In this document: positions 53,701 to 61,742 of the stretch, in pieces
How the letters are laid out: every line of letters begins with the position of its first letter
Numbering within the stretch: the first letter of the stretch is position 1
Origin: a candidate division Zixibacteria bacterium HGW-Zixibacteria-1
GTDB lineage: Bacteria; Zixibacteria; MSB-5A5; GN15; PGXB01
DNA: 64,000 bases
Direction: 5' to 3'
Assembly (NCBI GenBank): GCA_002838945.1
Contig: PGXB01000002.1
Coordinates: 27,474-91,473, forward strand
Notes under the pieces: model-generated
What the model was told of the DNA's origin: nothing
Seen by the model: only the letters and a program-made list of their open reading frames with translations
The model's database searches: none
Made by a program: the position numbers and the translations under genes

Positions 53701-53909
53701 GCGTCCTCGATTTTCTTGCTTACTTCAGTTTCAACCGCTTCGGCGCCGGCACCCGGATAAATTGTCTGGACAATAACGAACGGGAAGTCAATATCCGGCA
53801 TCAGATCTATGTTCATCTGATTGAATGACGAGTAGCCCAGAACAATCAGGGCCATAATCATCATGACCGTAAAGACCGGTCTTCGTATGGAAACTTGGGC
53901 TAATTTCAA
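50754..53909 (-). CDS. RND efflux pump permease (AcrB/MdtB-like)
   Basis: A 1051-residue HAE1-type RND permease with 12 transmembrane segments and two large periplasmic loops. An N-terminal SIRRPVFTVMMIMALIVLG start, DIDFPFVIVQTIYPGAGAEA near 38, and the charged helix SLAVGLLIDDAIVVIENI near 395 (proton-relay Asp pair) are visible. The second half repeats the pattern near 905-975. It forms a tripartite pump with the adaptor and TolC-type channel. Its substrate class is unknown. It overlaps the adaptor by four bases. Confidence 0.95.
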   Translation of the reverse strand: MKLAQVSIRRPVFTVMMIMALIVLGYSSFNQMNIDLMPDIDFPFVIVQTIYPGAGAEAVETEVSKKIEDAVNPIEGVKHITTQSQEGYSLLLIEFVLEKDGKEAAQEVREKISAIRGDLPNDIEEPVISRYDPQSRPIMSLNVYGNRPLKDITTFAKDNIKKRLESIPGVGAVTLVGGYEREINIFLDIDKMESYQISIGKVKMALRAANLEIPGGRVDEDNVEYVVRTMGKLTSVSQFENIPIDNPRGQPIYLKDIAIVKDDIIEQRSLARVDGKESVTLDISRQSGSNTVEVARIIKEQVDKIKSELPPGLNIDIVVDDSIYIEDSIHEILTNIIFGGLLAIFVIFLFLADIRSTIISAVAIPTSIIATFTFMKLLGFTLNMMSLMSLSLAVGLLIDDAIVVIENIFRHLDEGESPMRAAYNGTKEIGLAVMATTFSIVVVFLPVAFMSGIVGRFFYQFGMTIAFAVVVSLFVAFSLTPMLSSRFLKKEGAGGEAPKFFVAKFIWKIYQAILNIISPWNKFFNLVNGWYRHLLGWAMGHRFLVLFIAAASFIFSLWLGQFLGQEFIPVSDQNQILVTVKTPPGTDLEKTSERFAEIEELIRQFDGIKLIFTTIGSGQNPVNEGNIFVKLVDAQLRPLSAQAMIDSVRKVISVVPGIEYAVSAEEGHSGGGKSVEISIRGSDRNIINDLAHQVQRIFEKTPGTVDIGNSMEEGKPELRLNIDRGKANDLALNVYGIASTIRSYVDGEVVTRYKEGDEEYDVRIRLKETDRKSGEDVGRLLIASNKEIDGIRTFLVPVSHVAQLEKTNAIGKYNRYDRLSDVRVSSNVELGAFTGTVVNQIYAEAQGIDIPPGYEVKMSGEGEIMAESFSNIFTALALAVIFIYLLLASQFESFFDPFSIMFSLPMSLVGAVIGLLIFKDSMSIMSMIGIIMLMGLVTKNAILLVDFIKQNRYKGKTRLEAILIAGPVRLRPILMTTFAMVFGMLPLALGIGPGAEMRAPMARAVIGGLTSSTLLTLVVVPIVYTVIDDIVAWFMGHETIRPISEEEKFDA

Positions 53910-54991
53910 TGTTTTATCTCCTCCCCGTTCTCGTCAATCAGACGAACCACCTTAACCAGTTTACCATCATCGAGATAATTCTGGCCGATAGTCACCAGCG
54001 TATCTCCCTGATTGAGTCCCTCAAGAATCTGGATACTTCCATCGAAATCGACGCCAAGTTTCACTATTCGTTTATGAGCCAGACTGTCGGCCGCCACAAA
54101 GACAAAGTTTTCATCAGCTCCGCTGATGACGGCACTGCGCGGGATAACAATTATATCATTCAGGCTCTTGGCAATTATCTCGGCCCGGCCGAACATGCCC
54201 GGTTTGAGTTTATTCGCGGAATTATTTATTTCGATTTCAACTGTAAAGGTTCGTGTCTCGGGATCGGCCGACTGCGCCACCTTGACGACCTTTCCGTCCG
54301 CATTCAAAGGCGTTGATGACCCAGCCGATACTTTGACATCGCTGCCTCTTGTGAAAAGACCGACATCGGTTCCGCTGACCCCAAGTTTTATCCTTAGTTT
54401 ATCCACCGAGGCCACCGTCGCGACTGTCTGACCGGGATAAAGATAATCACCGGTGGAAACATCAATCGATGTGACCATGCCGTTGATCGGCGATTTGATT
54501 TCGACAATCTGCCGGGCCGCATCAAAATTGGCCTTGGCCACTTCGTATTCGGTTCTGGCGCCGTCAAATTGACTCTCCGAGACAGCCCCTTCATCGAATA
54601 GAAACTTCATTTTATTATAGTTTTTCTCGGCATTCTGAAAAACCGAGGAAGCCTGAGTATAATTCGATGAGGGACCGCTTCTATCCAGCATAATCAGGAC
54701 ATCATCGGCTTTGACAAAATCACCCTCTTTGACCATAACCTTTTCCACGGCTTCGGAAATTTTCGCAGACAGGACCGCCTGTTTTTCACCTTCAATCGTC
54801 CCGGTGAAATTCTTGGTCAGACTGGCCCCTGTTCTGACAATTACCTTACCCTGAACGGCAACCGCGCGTTCGACAATTACCAGACCTTCCTCTTTTTGAC
54901 CACTGCAGCCGAAGAAAGTCAGCATCAATAGGGCGGCACCCAGTAAACCAGTTATTTTCATGTTATTCATCTGATAATAATTCCTTTTCAT
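53906..54991 (-). CDS. RND periplasmic adaptor subunit (AcrA/MexA-like lipoprotein)
   Basis: A 361-residue membrane fusion protein with lipobox-like LLMLTFFGC (Cys29). The biotinyl-lipoyl halves are split around a hairpin (about 95-160): KISEAVEKVMVKEGDFVKAD before, and KSPINGMVTSIDVSTGDYLY after. The beta-barrel and membrane-proximal domains follow. Its helical hairpin is short, as in Gram-negative RND adaptors with a smaller coiled coil. It sits between the channel and the permease genes. Confidence 0.93.
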   Translation of the reverse strand: MKRNYYQMNNMKITGLLGAALLMLTFFGCSGQKEEGLVIVERAVAVQGKVIVRTGASLTKNFTGTIEGEKQAVLSAKISEAVEKVMVKEGDFVKADDVLIMLDRSGPSSNYTQASSVFQNAEKNYNKMKFLFDEGAVSESQFDGARTEYEVAKANFDAARQIVEIKSPINGMVTSIDVSTGDYLYPGQTVATVASVDKLRIKLGVSGTDVGLFTRGSDVKVSAGSSTPLNADGKVVKVAQSADPETRTFTVEIEINNSANKLKPGMFGRAEIIAKSLNDIIVIPRSAVISGADENFVFVAADSLAHKRIVKLGVDFDGSIQILEGLNQGDTLVTIGQNYLDDGKLVKVVRLIDENGEEIKH

Positions 54992-54998
54992 ACACTAT

Positions 54999-56306
54999 TT
55001 AAAAATCATAATTGGTTGCTTTTTTCAAGGCTGACTTGGCCAGCCGGAAACTATATACGGCGCCGGCCAGATTGGTTCTGGCATTGGTCAGGGCCGTTTG
55101 AGCCGAAAGCACCTCAAGCTGGGTACCGATTCCGGACTCGAATCTCAAATTGGCGATACGCATGCCCTCTTCAGCCTGACTGATTGTTTCTTTCTGGACA
55201 TCAAGCGACCGCCTGGCCATTTTGAGATTGTCATGAGCCTGTTCCACTTCCAATCGAATATCATCAAAGGCCTGCTCCTCGGCCAGCGACGCCTGATAAT
55301 AATCGGTCTTGGCCTTGCGCACCTCACCGATGGTCCGGCCGCCATCAAACAATGGGATGTTCAAGAGAAGCGAAGCGGCCCAGCTTTTGGAGACTTCCCG
55401 CCCCCCCAGTTTAAAATCATCTGAGGCGGCGCTTACCTGATAAGTCGTATTAAAATTAAGATTGGGCCAGAGCCAGTTGCCCTGATAAATCCGGACAGCT
55501 TTGTCGTAGCCGCGCTTCTGCAGCCGGGCCTGTCTGATTTCGGGACGATTCTGGAGCGCGAAGGTCACCAGCGTATCGAGCGGCGGCAGGCTGATCATAA
55601 CCGTATCGGTGTTGTCGGTAACCAGCCTGATATCATCTTCAAGCGCCAGTCCGAGGAAGGATTTAAGCCGCTTGCGGGAAAGAATAACATTCGATTCCGC
55701 CGCAATTAACTGCGGTTCAAGATTCATCTTTTCAACCCGGGCCCGCAGGAGTTCATATTCGGAGACCATCCCCTGATCGAAATACTTCTCGACCACCTGG
55801 AGATTATAACTGAGCTGTTCGTAAGCGGATTGTAGCACTTTCAGATTCTCTTCCGCCAGCATGGCCCCATAAAAATAGGATTCGGCCCCGAATATAATTC
55901 GGGATCGCACCTCCGCCACCTTTTCATGCGAATACTCTTCGAATATTTTGGCGACTTTAAGAGCTGCACCGACCTTGCCGCCTGCATAAAGCGGTTGAGT
56001 GAACGACAGGGAGAAGTTAAAATCATTATCCAGACCGATAGGAATCTTCTGGTCCCCGAAAAATATTGCCGGGGTTTCGATATTCCTGGTGTAACGGCCA
56101 TCGAGACTGATCTGAGGTAAGGCCCCGGCACGGGCCGAAATAATTTCGCCTCTCGACCGGTCGATCTCTTTCTCCGCCGTACGATAATGACGGTTATATT
56201 CAAGCGCCAGGTCTCTGGCCTTTTCGACAGTAATAATCGTCTCGGCCCCGCCCGTCGCATAAAGCCCGATGCATAAAATCAGAAAAATAAATGTTCTCTT
56301 TACCAT
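54999..56306 (-). CDS. TolC-family outer-membrane channel
   Basis: A 435-residue outer-membrane efflux protein with a signal peptide (about 4-20). Two structural repeats carry long coiled-coil helices: ARDLALEYNRHYRTAEKEID early and FDDIRLEVEQAHDNLKMARR late. SFTQPLYAGGKVGAALKVA and LNIPLFDGGRTIGEVRKAK are the beta-strand turns that define the family (GG motif). It forms the exit duct for the RND pump. It follows the TetR gene by 12 bases. Confidence 0.94.
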   Translation of the reverse strand: MVKRTFIFLILCIGLYATGGAETIITVEKARDLALEYNRHYRTAEKEIDRSRGEIISARAGALPQISLDGRYTRNIETPAIFFGDQKIPIGLDNDFNFSLSFTQPLYAGGKVGAALKVAKIFEEYSHEKVAEVRSRIIFGAESYFYGAMLAEENLKVLQSAYEQLSYNLQVVEKYFDQGMVSEYELLRARVEKMNLEPQLIAAESNVILSRKRLKSFLGLALEDDIRLVTDNTDTVMISLPPLDTLVTFALQNRPEIRQARLQKRGYDKAVRIYQGNWLWPNLNFNTTYQVSAASDDFKLGGREVSKSWAASLLLNIPLFDGGRTIGEVRKAKTDYYQASLAEEQAFDDIRLEVEQAHDNLKMARRSLDVQKETISQAEEGMRIANLRFESGIGTQLEVLSAQTALTNARTNLAGAVYSFRLAKSALKKATNYDF

Positions 56307-56318
56307 ATTTAACCCACT

Positions 56319-56906
56319 CTATTTGTTTTTTATTAAATACTGTTTAATCATCTCTATCAGAGTCGGAATAATATTTTTATACTCCAACTCGCGCGTCAAA
56401 AACATATTACGAACCATTATCCCATCAAACACGGCATGCAGCAGCCCAAAAAGTGACGCCGCTTCCTTTTTGGTCAGCCTGGTATGACTCGTGAAATAGC
56501 TGACCACTTCTTTTTCCATGCAGGTGTGCTTTTCAAAAAGATAATTCCTGACGATCGGTATATTGTGCGCCTGCCGCCAGAATTCCACCGTGAAATACTT
56601 TTGCCGGTCAATGAGTTCCAGACTTTTCAACATTGATTTTTCGACCGCTTTCAGCGGACCCGGCTCGGAATGGAGAATTTCCAGAATCGAATCAAAAAAC
56701 GCCCCGTTGACTTCCTTAACGACAGCAAAGAAAATATCCTCTTTACTTTCGAAATGAAAATAGAGGGCCCCTTTGGTCAGCTTGGCGGCCCGGGCGATCT
56801 CCTCGGTCGTGGCGCGAACGTAGCCCTTTCGGGTAAAGATCTTCTCCGCCGCCTTTATAAGCTGCGCCCGTCGTTTCTCCGCCGGAAGCTTCGGACTTTG
56901 TTTCAT
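56319..56906 (-). CDS. TetR-family repressor of the efflux operon
   Basis: A 195-residue regulator. The N-terminal helix-turn-helix is AEKIFTRKGYVRATTEEIAR followed by AAKLTKGALYFHFESKEDIF (about residues 16-55); the rest is a helical ligand-binding domain. It is the first gene of the tetR-tolC-adaptor-RND operon and two matching palindromes lie in its own promoter (56926-56965), so it probably controls the whole unit, released by a pump substrate. The ligand is unknown. Confidence 0.95.
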   Translation of the reverse strand: MKQSPKLPAEKRRAQLIKAAEKIFTRKGYVRATTEEIARAAKLTKGALYFHFESKEDIFFAVVKEVNGAFFDSILEILHSEPGPLKAVEKSMLKSLELIDRQKYFTVEFWRQAHNIPIVRNYLFEKHTCMEKEVVSYFTSHTRLTKKEAASLFGLLHAVFDGIMVRNMFLTRELEYKNIIPTLIEMIKQYLIKNK

Positions 56907-56925
56907 GTTCCTTACCTTTCCTTAA

Positions 56926-56943
56926 ATACTGACCGGTATGTAT
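56926..56943. promoter_or_regulatory. TetR operator site 1
   Basis: ATACTGACCGGTATGTAT fits the pattern ATAC-NN-ACCGGT-NN-GTAT, a palindrome centred on ACCGGT. Its centre is 22 bp (about two helical turns) from site 2. It lies 20 bases before the tetR ATG. Confidence 0.75.
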
Positions 56944-56947
56944 ATTA

Positions 56948-56965
56948 ATACCTACCGGTCGGTAT
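56948..56965. promoter_or_regulatory. TetR operator site 2
   Basis: ATACCTACCGGTCGGTAT is an 18-bp palindrome with one mismatched pair and the same ATAC-NN-ACCGGT-NN-GTAT pattern as site 1. It lies just downstream of the -10 box and covers the predicted transcription start, so binding would block initiation. Confidence 0.8.
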
Positions 56966-56967
56966 CT

Positions 56968-56995
56968 ATTTTAAGGAATGAAACGATTTTGTCAA
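56968..56995 (-). promoter_or_regulatory. Sigma-70-type promoter of the tetR-efflux operon
   Basis: On the minus strand a perfect -35 TTGACA (56990-56995), a 16-base spacer, and -10 TAAAAT (56968-56973). The predicted start falls in operator 2. Confidence 0.8.
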
Positions 56996-57060
56996 GAGAA
57001 AGTTTCGAAAATGTGAATATTTTATGATTTTTTTCGCAGACCGGGTGGAAAATAACAGGC

Positions 57061-58047
57061 TTAAATCCACTTCTTCCGCTTAAAGAACAGAACCATAATT
57101 AAGGTGATAATTATAAGAATCGCCCAGAAAATAAGATAGCCGTACTTCCATTCCAGTTCCGGCATGTACCGAAAGTTCATCCCCCACAAACCGACCAGAA
57201 ATGTCGGAGGCATAAGTATAACGGTGAAAATGGTCAAAATTTTGATAATCTGATTGGTCTTCGTGGAAACATTGGAGAAATAAACTTCCAGCGCGGAAAT
57301 CAAAGTATCTCTGTGTGATTCAGATAGTTCTATAATTCGCGTCAGATGGTCATGGATATCACGGAAATAAAGAGCGGCCCGTTCCGAAATAAGCGGAAAC
57401 TGCCCGCGGCTGATCTGGAGCAGCATCTCGCGCTGTGGAAGCACAATTCGCTTGAGATCATAAATATCGCGGCGCAGTGTAAAGATATTCTTGACCGTTT
57501 CCTCATCCGGCTCTTCCAGGACATCATCCTCGATGGCATCGACTTCCTTTTCGAAATACTCCAGGATGCTGTTATAATTATCAACCATGACATCCAGCAG
57601 GTTGTGAAACAAAAATTCCGCCCCGCGCGACATCAGGCGGTCATCCCGCAGTGCCTTATTAAGAAGATAATTAAATATTCGATGATTCTCGTCGCGGACG
57701 GTTACAACGGTATTTTTTGTCAGGAAGAGATGGACTTCCTGGAGTTTTATTCCCTCATCATGAGTTATCCCGTCGGTCAGCGAGAATTCGGCATATATAT
57801 AATTCTTATAATCATCGATCTTGGAACGCGACAGTTCCGATATCGCATCTTCTTCCTCGATAACGTCTTCGATGGCCAGAGGGTGAAAATGGAAATCATG
57901 CGTCAGAATAAATGACTCCTGGTCATTGGGATCTATCATATCGACCCATAAAACCGCCTCGGGCTGGGCAAACATGGCATCAAAATCAGCGATACCATCG
58001 ATTTTCTCGACCGGCTGACCCGGTCTCCATAAAAGCGATCTGATCAT
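57061..58047 (-). CDS. corA: CorA-family magnesium/cobalt transporter
   Basis: A 328-residue CorA. A soluble N-terminal domain with a long helix (LLHNLLDVMVDNYNSILEYF region) leads to two C-terminal transmembrane helices (about 268-288 and 300-321). The selectivity signature is present as GLWGMNFRYMPE, containing GMN and an MPEL loop. It moves Mg2+ and may also move Co2+ or Ni2+. It overlaps the next upstream gene (stop/start at 58047) by one base. Confidence 0.95.
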   Translation of the reverse strand: MIRSLLWRPGQPVEKIDGIADFDAMFAQPEAVLWVDMIDPNDQESFILTHDFHFHPLAIEDVIEEEDAISELSRSKIDDYKNYIYAEFSLTDGITHDEGIKLQEVHLFLTKNTVVTVRDENHRIFNYLLNKALRDDRLMSRGAEFLFHNLLDVMVDNYNSILEYFEKEVDAIEDDVLEEPDEETVKNIFTLRRDIYDLKRIVLPQREMLLQISRGQFPLISERAALYFRDIHDHLTRIIELSESHRDTLISALEVYFSNVSTKTNQIIKILTIFTVILMPPTFLVGLWGMNFRYMPELEWKYGYLIFWAILIIITLIMVLFFKRKKWI

Positions 58048-59090
58048 TATGATTCTTTCCCCGGGTCGGCCACCATTTCTTCGCCGACCTCATCCAAAAC
58101 TTCCTCTTTCTCGCCTTCCTCAGTAATCTCTTTAAGACTCATACGTTCCGTTTTGAAGAAAAAGAGACCCATAACGAATATCGGTATTAAATCAAGAATA
58201 TGTAAAGCAAGGGCATAAAGAACCGCATCCGACTTGGGAATCTTAAAAGCCATCAGCGGCACCGCCACCGCCCATTCGAAGGTCCCGGCATTTCCGGGAG
58301 TAATGGGAATCATCAAGGCAATCGTGTTTATGACCATAACCATAATGGCGGTGACAAAATGAAGCTCGAAGCCGAATGACTTTATAAGGAAAAATATGAC
58401 CAGAATATGGGCAAACCATGAAGCAAAGGAATACATCAAGGTTCGAAAGAAATACTGGGTCGAACGAAGAAGATCGATACCCCGATAAAAGGAACGGGCA
58501 AATTTCCGCAAAGTAATATAGAACCCGGGCCAGCGGCTTCGAAGGCATTTGCGGGCAAGGTCGCCCAGTTGATCCTTGAATTGAAGAATCCCATACAGGA
58601 TTAAAAAAACCGCAACAGTAACTACTGCAATTATATAGCTAAGAGAACGGTATTCCTCGGGAAAAACAAAAGCCATCGACAGTAGAAAAATCAGCACCAA
58701 CAGGCTGATAGCATCAAAAAGGACTTCCAGTAAAATGGTCGAAAACACATAGCTTTTTGTCAGACCGGCTTTTTTCGAGAAAAGAAGCAAACGGCCGACC
58801 TGGCCGGTCAGCGCCGGCATGACAATATTTATAACCTGACCCGCGGAATAAAGCGGAATCACCGGCAAAACTCTAAGCTTCTTGGTCTTTTCGACAATGG
58901 TCTTCCATCGAACCGCCTTGAGGACTATCAGCAGAAACTCCCCCAACAGGGCCGGTATCAGAAAATAATAATTAACCCGGTGCAGCAATAAATTGACATC
59001 GTGAAGGTTAATATCCTTGACGAAGAAGCCCAGCAAAACCAAGGCAATAATAGTCCCGTAGAACTCTTTTCGTTTATAAAATGTTCGCAT
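58047..59090 (-). CDS. Flippase-like integral membrane protein (LPG synthase-TM/UPF0104)
   Basis: A 347-residue protein with about eight transmembrane segments of the lysylphosphatidylglycerol-synthase membrane-domain family. It shows KAVRWKTIVEKTKKL near 59, PALTGQVGRLLLFSKKAGL near 93, and MIPITPGNAGTFEWAVAVPL near 262, the PGnhGxFE-type loop. There is no aminoacyl-transferase domain, so it more likely flips a lipid or glycolipid. The acidic C-terminal tail (EEGEKEEVLDEVGEE) is unusual. It overlaps corA. Confidence 0.85.
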   Translation of the reverse strand: MRTFYKRKEFYGTIIALVLLGFFVKDINLHDVNLLLHRVNYYFLIPALLGEFLLIVLKAVRWKTIVEKTKKLRVLPVIPLYSAGQVINIVMPALTGQVGRLLLFSKKAGLTKSYVFSTILLEVLFDAISLLVLIFLLSMAFVFPEEYRSLSYIIAVVTVAVFLILYGILQFKDQLGDLARKCLRSRWPGFYITLRKFARSFYRGIDLLRSTQYFFRTLMYSFASWFAHILVIFFLIKSFGFELHFVTAIMVMVINTIALMIPITPGNAGTFEWAVAVPLMAFKIPKSDAVLYALALHILDLIPIFVMGLFFFKTERMSLKEITEEGEKEEVLDEVGEEMVADPGKES

Positions 59091-59100
59091 TTCACTTCCA

Positions 59101-59125
59101 AAAATTAAACCGGCCCGAGCCGGTT
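59101..59125 (-). terminator. Terminator of the Bat operon
   Basis: AACCGGC (59108-59114) pairs with GCCGGTT (59119-59125), followed on the minus strand by TTAATTTT. It lies 65 bases past batE and just before the flippase-like gene start. Confidence 0.6.
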
Positions 59126-59189
59126 AATAAAAATATAAGATAGAGTAATTAAAAAAAAGTGTCAATCAAAATCATCGAATGACAGATTT

Positions 59190-59948
59190 TCAGATAATAT
59201 TGACCAATTCGGTTTTTATCCAGCCCTTTCGCTTATTCTCAAAGATGACCAGATAATAATCATCCACGGCCCGTCCGACTTCGAACGTAAGTCCAAATGT
59301 GCCAACAAATTCAACGTCGCTGTTCTCAGTCGGGGCACTATAGACTTTGGCCTCTCTGGCCACGATTACTCCCCTTTTTGTGAGATATTCATTGCGATAT
59401 TTATATGTCGTCAAACCGGCCGAAATTACAAACAACGTAATCAAAACATAAACTGTCAATTTGGTTCCCAGACTGCGCATCTGAAAATATATTATTCCAC
59501 TCAACGATAAGACCAGGAGGATAAATAATATGGATGACAGCCAGGCCAATAGATCCAGTGTGAACGGGGAAGTAACGGTGCCGAAAAACTCTGTCACAGG
59601 ATTTATCTTGACTCCCTCAAGGCGGCTCGGTATAAACTGCCGGGCAAAAGCCAGATTTGAGTTGATGTCGTCATCGTTGGGATCAAGTCTTTGGGCGCGA
59701 AGATAATATAAAATGGCAAAGCCCAACTCACCCTTCTTGAAATAGCAGTTTCCGGCGTTAAAATAAAGCGCCGGTGACTCATAGCCGCGATTGATTATAT
59801 CAGTATATACCGCCAGAGCCTGATCGAACTCGTTACTCTCATAGTACTGCTTGGCCTGAAGAAACAACGAATCCAGTTCCGAGGCCGCGCTGATTCCGAC
59901 GGAAGAGAGAACAGCAAAAATTATTATGACAGCCAGTCTTTTATACAA
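59190..59948 (-). CDS. batE: BatE: TPR plus SH3-like membrane protein
   Basis: 252 residues from a TTG start at 59948 (preferred because GGAGG lies 9 bases upstream and the signal peptide then begins at once; the longer ATG frame at 59990 would run 50 bases into batD). An N-terminal signal, TPR units (YYESNEFDQALAVYTDIINR and SPALYFNAGNCYFKKGE), two transmembrane helices (about 145-200) and a C-terminal SH3-like domain (VIVAREAKVYSAPTENSD) are visible. It is the last gene of the Bat operon, linked in other bacteria to aerotolerance. Confidence 0.87.
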   Translation of the reverse strand: MYKRLAVIIIFAVLSSVGISAASELDSLFLQAKQYYESNEFDQALAVYTDIINRGYESPALYFNAGNCYFKKGELGFAILYYLRAQRLDPNDDDINSNLAFARQFIPSRLEGVKINPVTEFFGTVTSPFTLDLLAWLSSILFILLVLSLSGIIYFQMRSLGTKLTVYVLITLFVISAGLTTYKYRNEYLTKRGVIVAREAKVYSAPTENSDVEFVGTFGLTFEVGRAVDDYYLVIFENKRKGWIKTELVNII

Positions 59949-61740
59949 GTTTGATTTCCTCCAGCCGGACAAGAATTTCCTCGGCATCATTCAGAGATTG
60001 CCCAATTGCATCCTGAGATACGGTTGAGGATGAGTACTGGGCAAAATCGGCATGCCTCAGCAATACCGACGCTTTTTGAATCAGCTCATCCGCCGCTCCC
60101 GATCTTTTTATCACTTCCATAAGGGTATCACCGGTCATGCCATGCGGCGAAATATTCAATTTGTCGGCCACATACGAAAATATGGCCAGTCTGATTTCGG
60201 CATAAAATTTATCGGGCTGACCGGTTCCGGCCAGTTTACTGGCCGCTCCCAGCCGCTTACGGGCCATTTTTTTGGCCCGGAGTGAGCGCGCATAGCCGAC
60301 ATCCTTTTGAAGTTTCTCCCTTCTCTTGCTGCTGATCCAGACAAAGGCCAGAACCAGAACCGGCGCCAGATTTAAAATGAAATAATACGGTCTAAAAATA
60401 ATCAGCGGCTTTCTAACGGTCAGATCGTCGAAACTTGTCTTAATAAAACGGATGTCGCGGGCGTTCGGGTCTACCACTCTGCCCGCCACCGGTTGATATG
60501 GCAAGTCCGTATATTCACCTTCTTCGACGGCATTGACAGTCAGCACGACCGGTTTGGTGGCAAAAGAATTATACTTTCTGGTGGCCGGATTGAAATAATT
60601 GAACTCCACCGGGGGGATTGTCAACTGCCCGGCCCGCTTTGGAATATAGACTTCCTCGAAAACTTTGGTTCCCCCGACCACTCCGTCCACCTGGGTTGTT
60701 TTTTCGTCGGACGTCGCTCTGTAAACCCGGAAATCCTTCAGGTCGCCGATAGCCGGTTCCGCGATTGTCTTGATATTGCCGGTGCCGCTTATTTTATAGG
60801 TGACCGTGACCGGTTGATTGACATCAACCGTTGTCTTGTCGGCGGATGATAACAAAGTATATTTGCCGACGGTACCGCTGAAATTTTCCGGTTTGCCTTC
60901 TTCGGGAAGCGGCAGAATATTGATATTTACCGGCTTGGACCTGACGGTGGCCATTTGTCCCTGGGTAAACATGTCATCGAATAGAGAAAACGGATTGGTG
61001 CGCCTTGTCTGCCGAGGTGCGGGTATTTGCACTTCGATCATGGCCGGGCCGATTTGCAGATCCCCGGAGCGGGTGGGAAAAAGTGACATCGTAATTTCAA
61101 TAACTTTATATCGTTTGCCGTTGACTACCTGGTAATATGTTTTCTGCTCTCCAAGCATATCGGCCCAGAAGTCGGTGGTCTGGGGCGCGGTATAATCGGG
61201 CTGAGACAAAAGCTGAACGGCATGATAAAACTTGATTGTCAGCGTCAATTGTTCATTCACATATGCTTTTTTCTTGTCCACTTCGGCGGTGAGAAACAGG
61301 TCGCGCGTCTGGCCGTCATTGGGAGCCGCCTGCGCCTCCGCCTCATACGGCGTTGTGGCCCCGGCGCCAACTACCTTGATGGTGACTTCATTCGATTCGT
61401 ATCTCTTATGATTATAAGTTACCGCCGCCGGCTTGATGACAAAGGTCCCCTCTTTTTTCGGCATGAGCAGATAATTATATGACAACGATGATTCAACCCG
61501 CCCGTTGACAATTGAAATATTGGTTGAAGTTCCCTGCGAATAAGCATCGAACATGGCCATATTGGGCATTTGCGGCTGAGGAAGATTCTGCTGGGGGCCG
61601 GATATTTTAACTGTCAGGTAGGTCTGCTCGCCAAGCGCAATAACATCCCGGCTGACCGTCATCTCAACCGAGATTTCATCCTGGGCCGCGACCAGGGCCG
61701 GCACCAGTAAAAAGACCATAAATAGCAGACGTCTAAACAT
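59941..61740 (-). CDS. batD: BatD, oxygen-tolerance family protein
   Basis: A 599-residue exported protein with a signal peptide (about 1-19), about three immunoglobulin-like beta domains (for example ISVEMTVSRDVIALGEQTYL, TVDVNQPVTVTYKISGTGNI), a transmembrane helix (about 450-470), and a C-terminal cytoplasmic helical tail. This is the family arrangement. It lies between the TPR protein BatC and BatE. In Bacteroides and Leptospira the set affects survival under oxygen stress. Confidence 0.92.
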   Translation of the reverse strand: MFRRLLFMVFLLVPALVAAQDEISVEMTVSRDVIALGEQTYLTVKISGPQQNLPQPQMPNMAMFDAYSQGTSTNISIVNGRVESSLSYNYLLMPKKEGTFVIKPAAVTYNHKRYESNEVTIKVVGAGATTPYEAEAQAAPNDGQTRDLFLTAEVDKKKAYVNEQLTLTIKFYHAVQLLSQPDYTAPQTTDFWADMLGEQKTYYQVVNGKRYKVIEITMSLFPTRSGDLQIGPAMIEVQIPAPRQTRRTNPFSLFDDMFTQGQMATVRSKPVNINILPLPEEGKPENFSGTVGKYTLLSSADKTTVDVNQPVTVTYKISGTGNIKTIAEPAIGDLKDFRVYRATSDEKTTQVDGVVGGTKVFEEVYIPKRAGQLTIPPVEFNYFNPATRKYNSFATKPVVLTVNAVEEGEYTDLPYQPVAGRVVDPNARDIRFIKTSFDDLTVRKPLIIFRPYYFILNLAPVLVLAFVWISSKRREKLQKDVGYARSLRAKKMARKRLGAASKLAGTGQPDKFYAEIRLAIFSYVADKLNISPHGMTGDTLMEVIKRSGAADELIQKASVLLRHADFAQYSSSTVSQDAIGQSLNDAEEILVRLEEIKLV

Positions 61741-61742
61741 AA

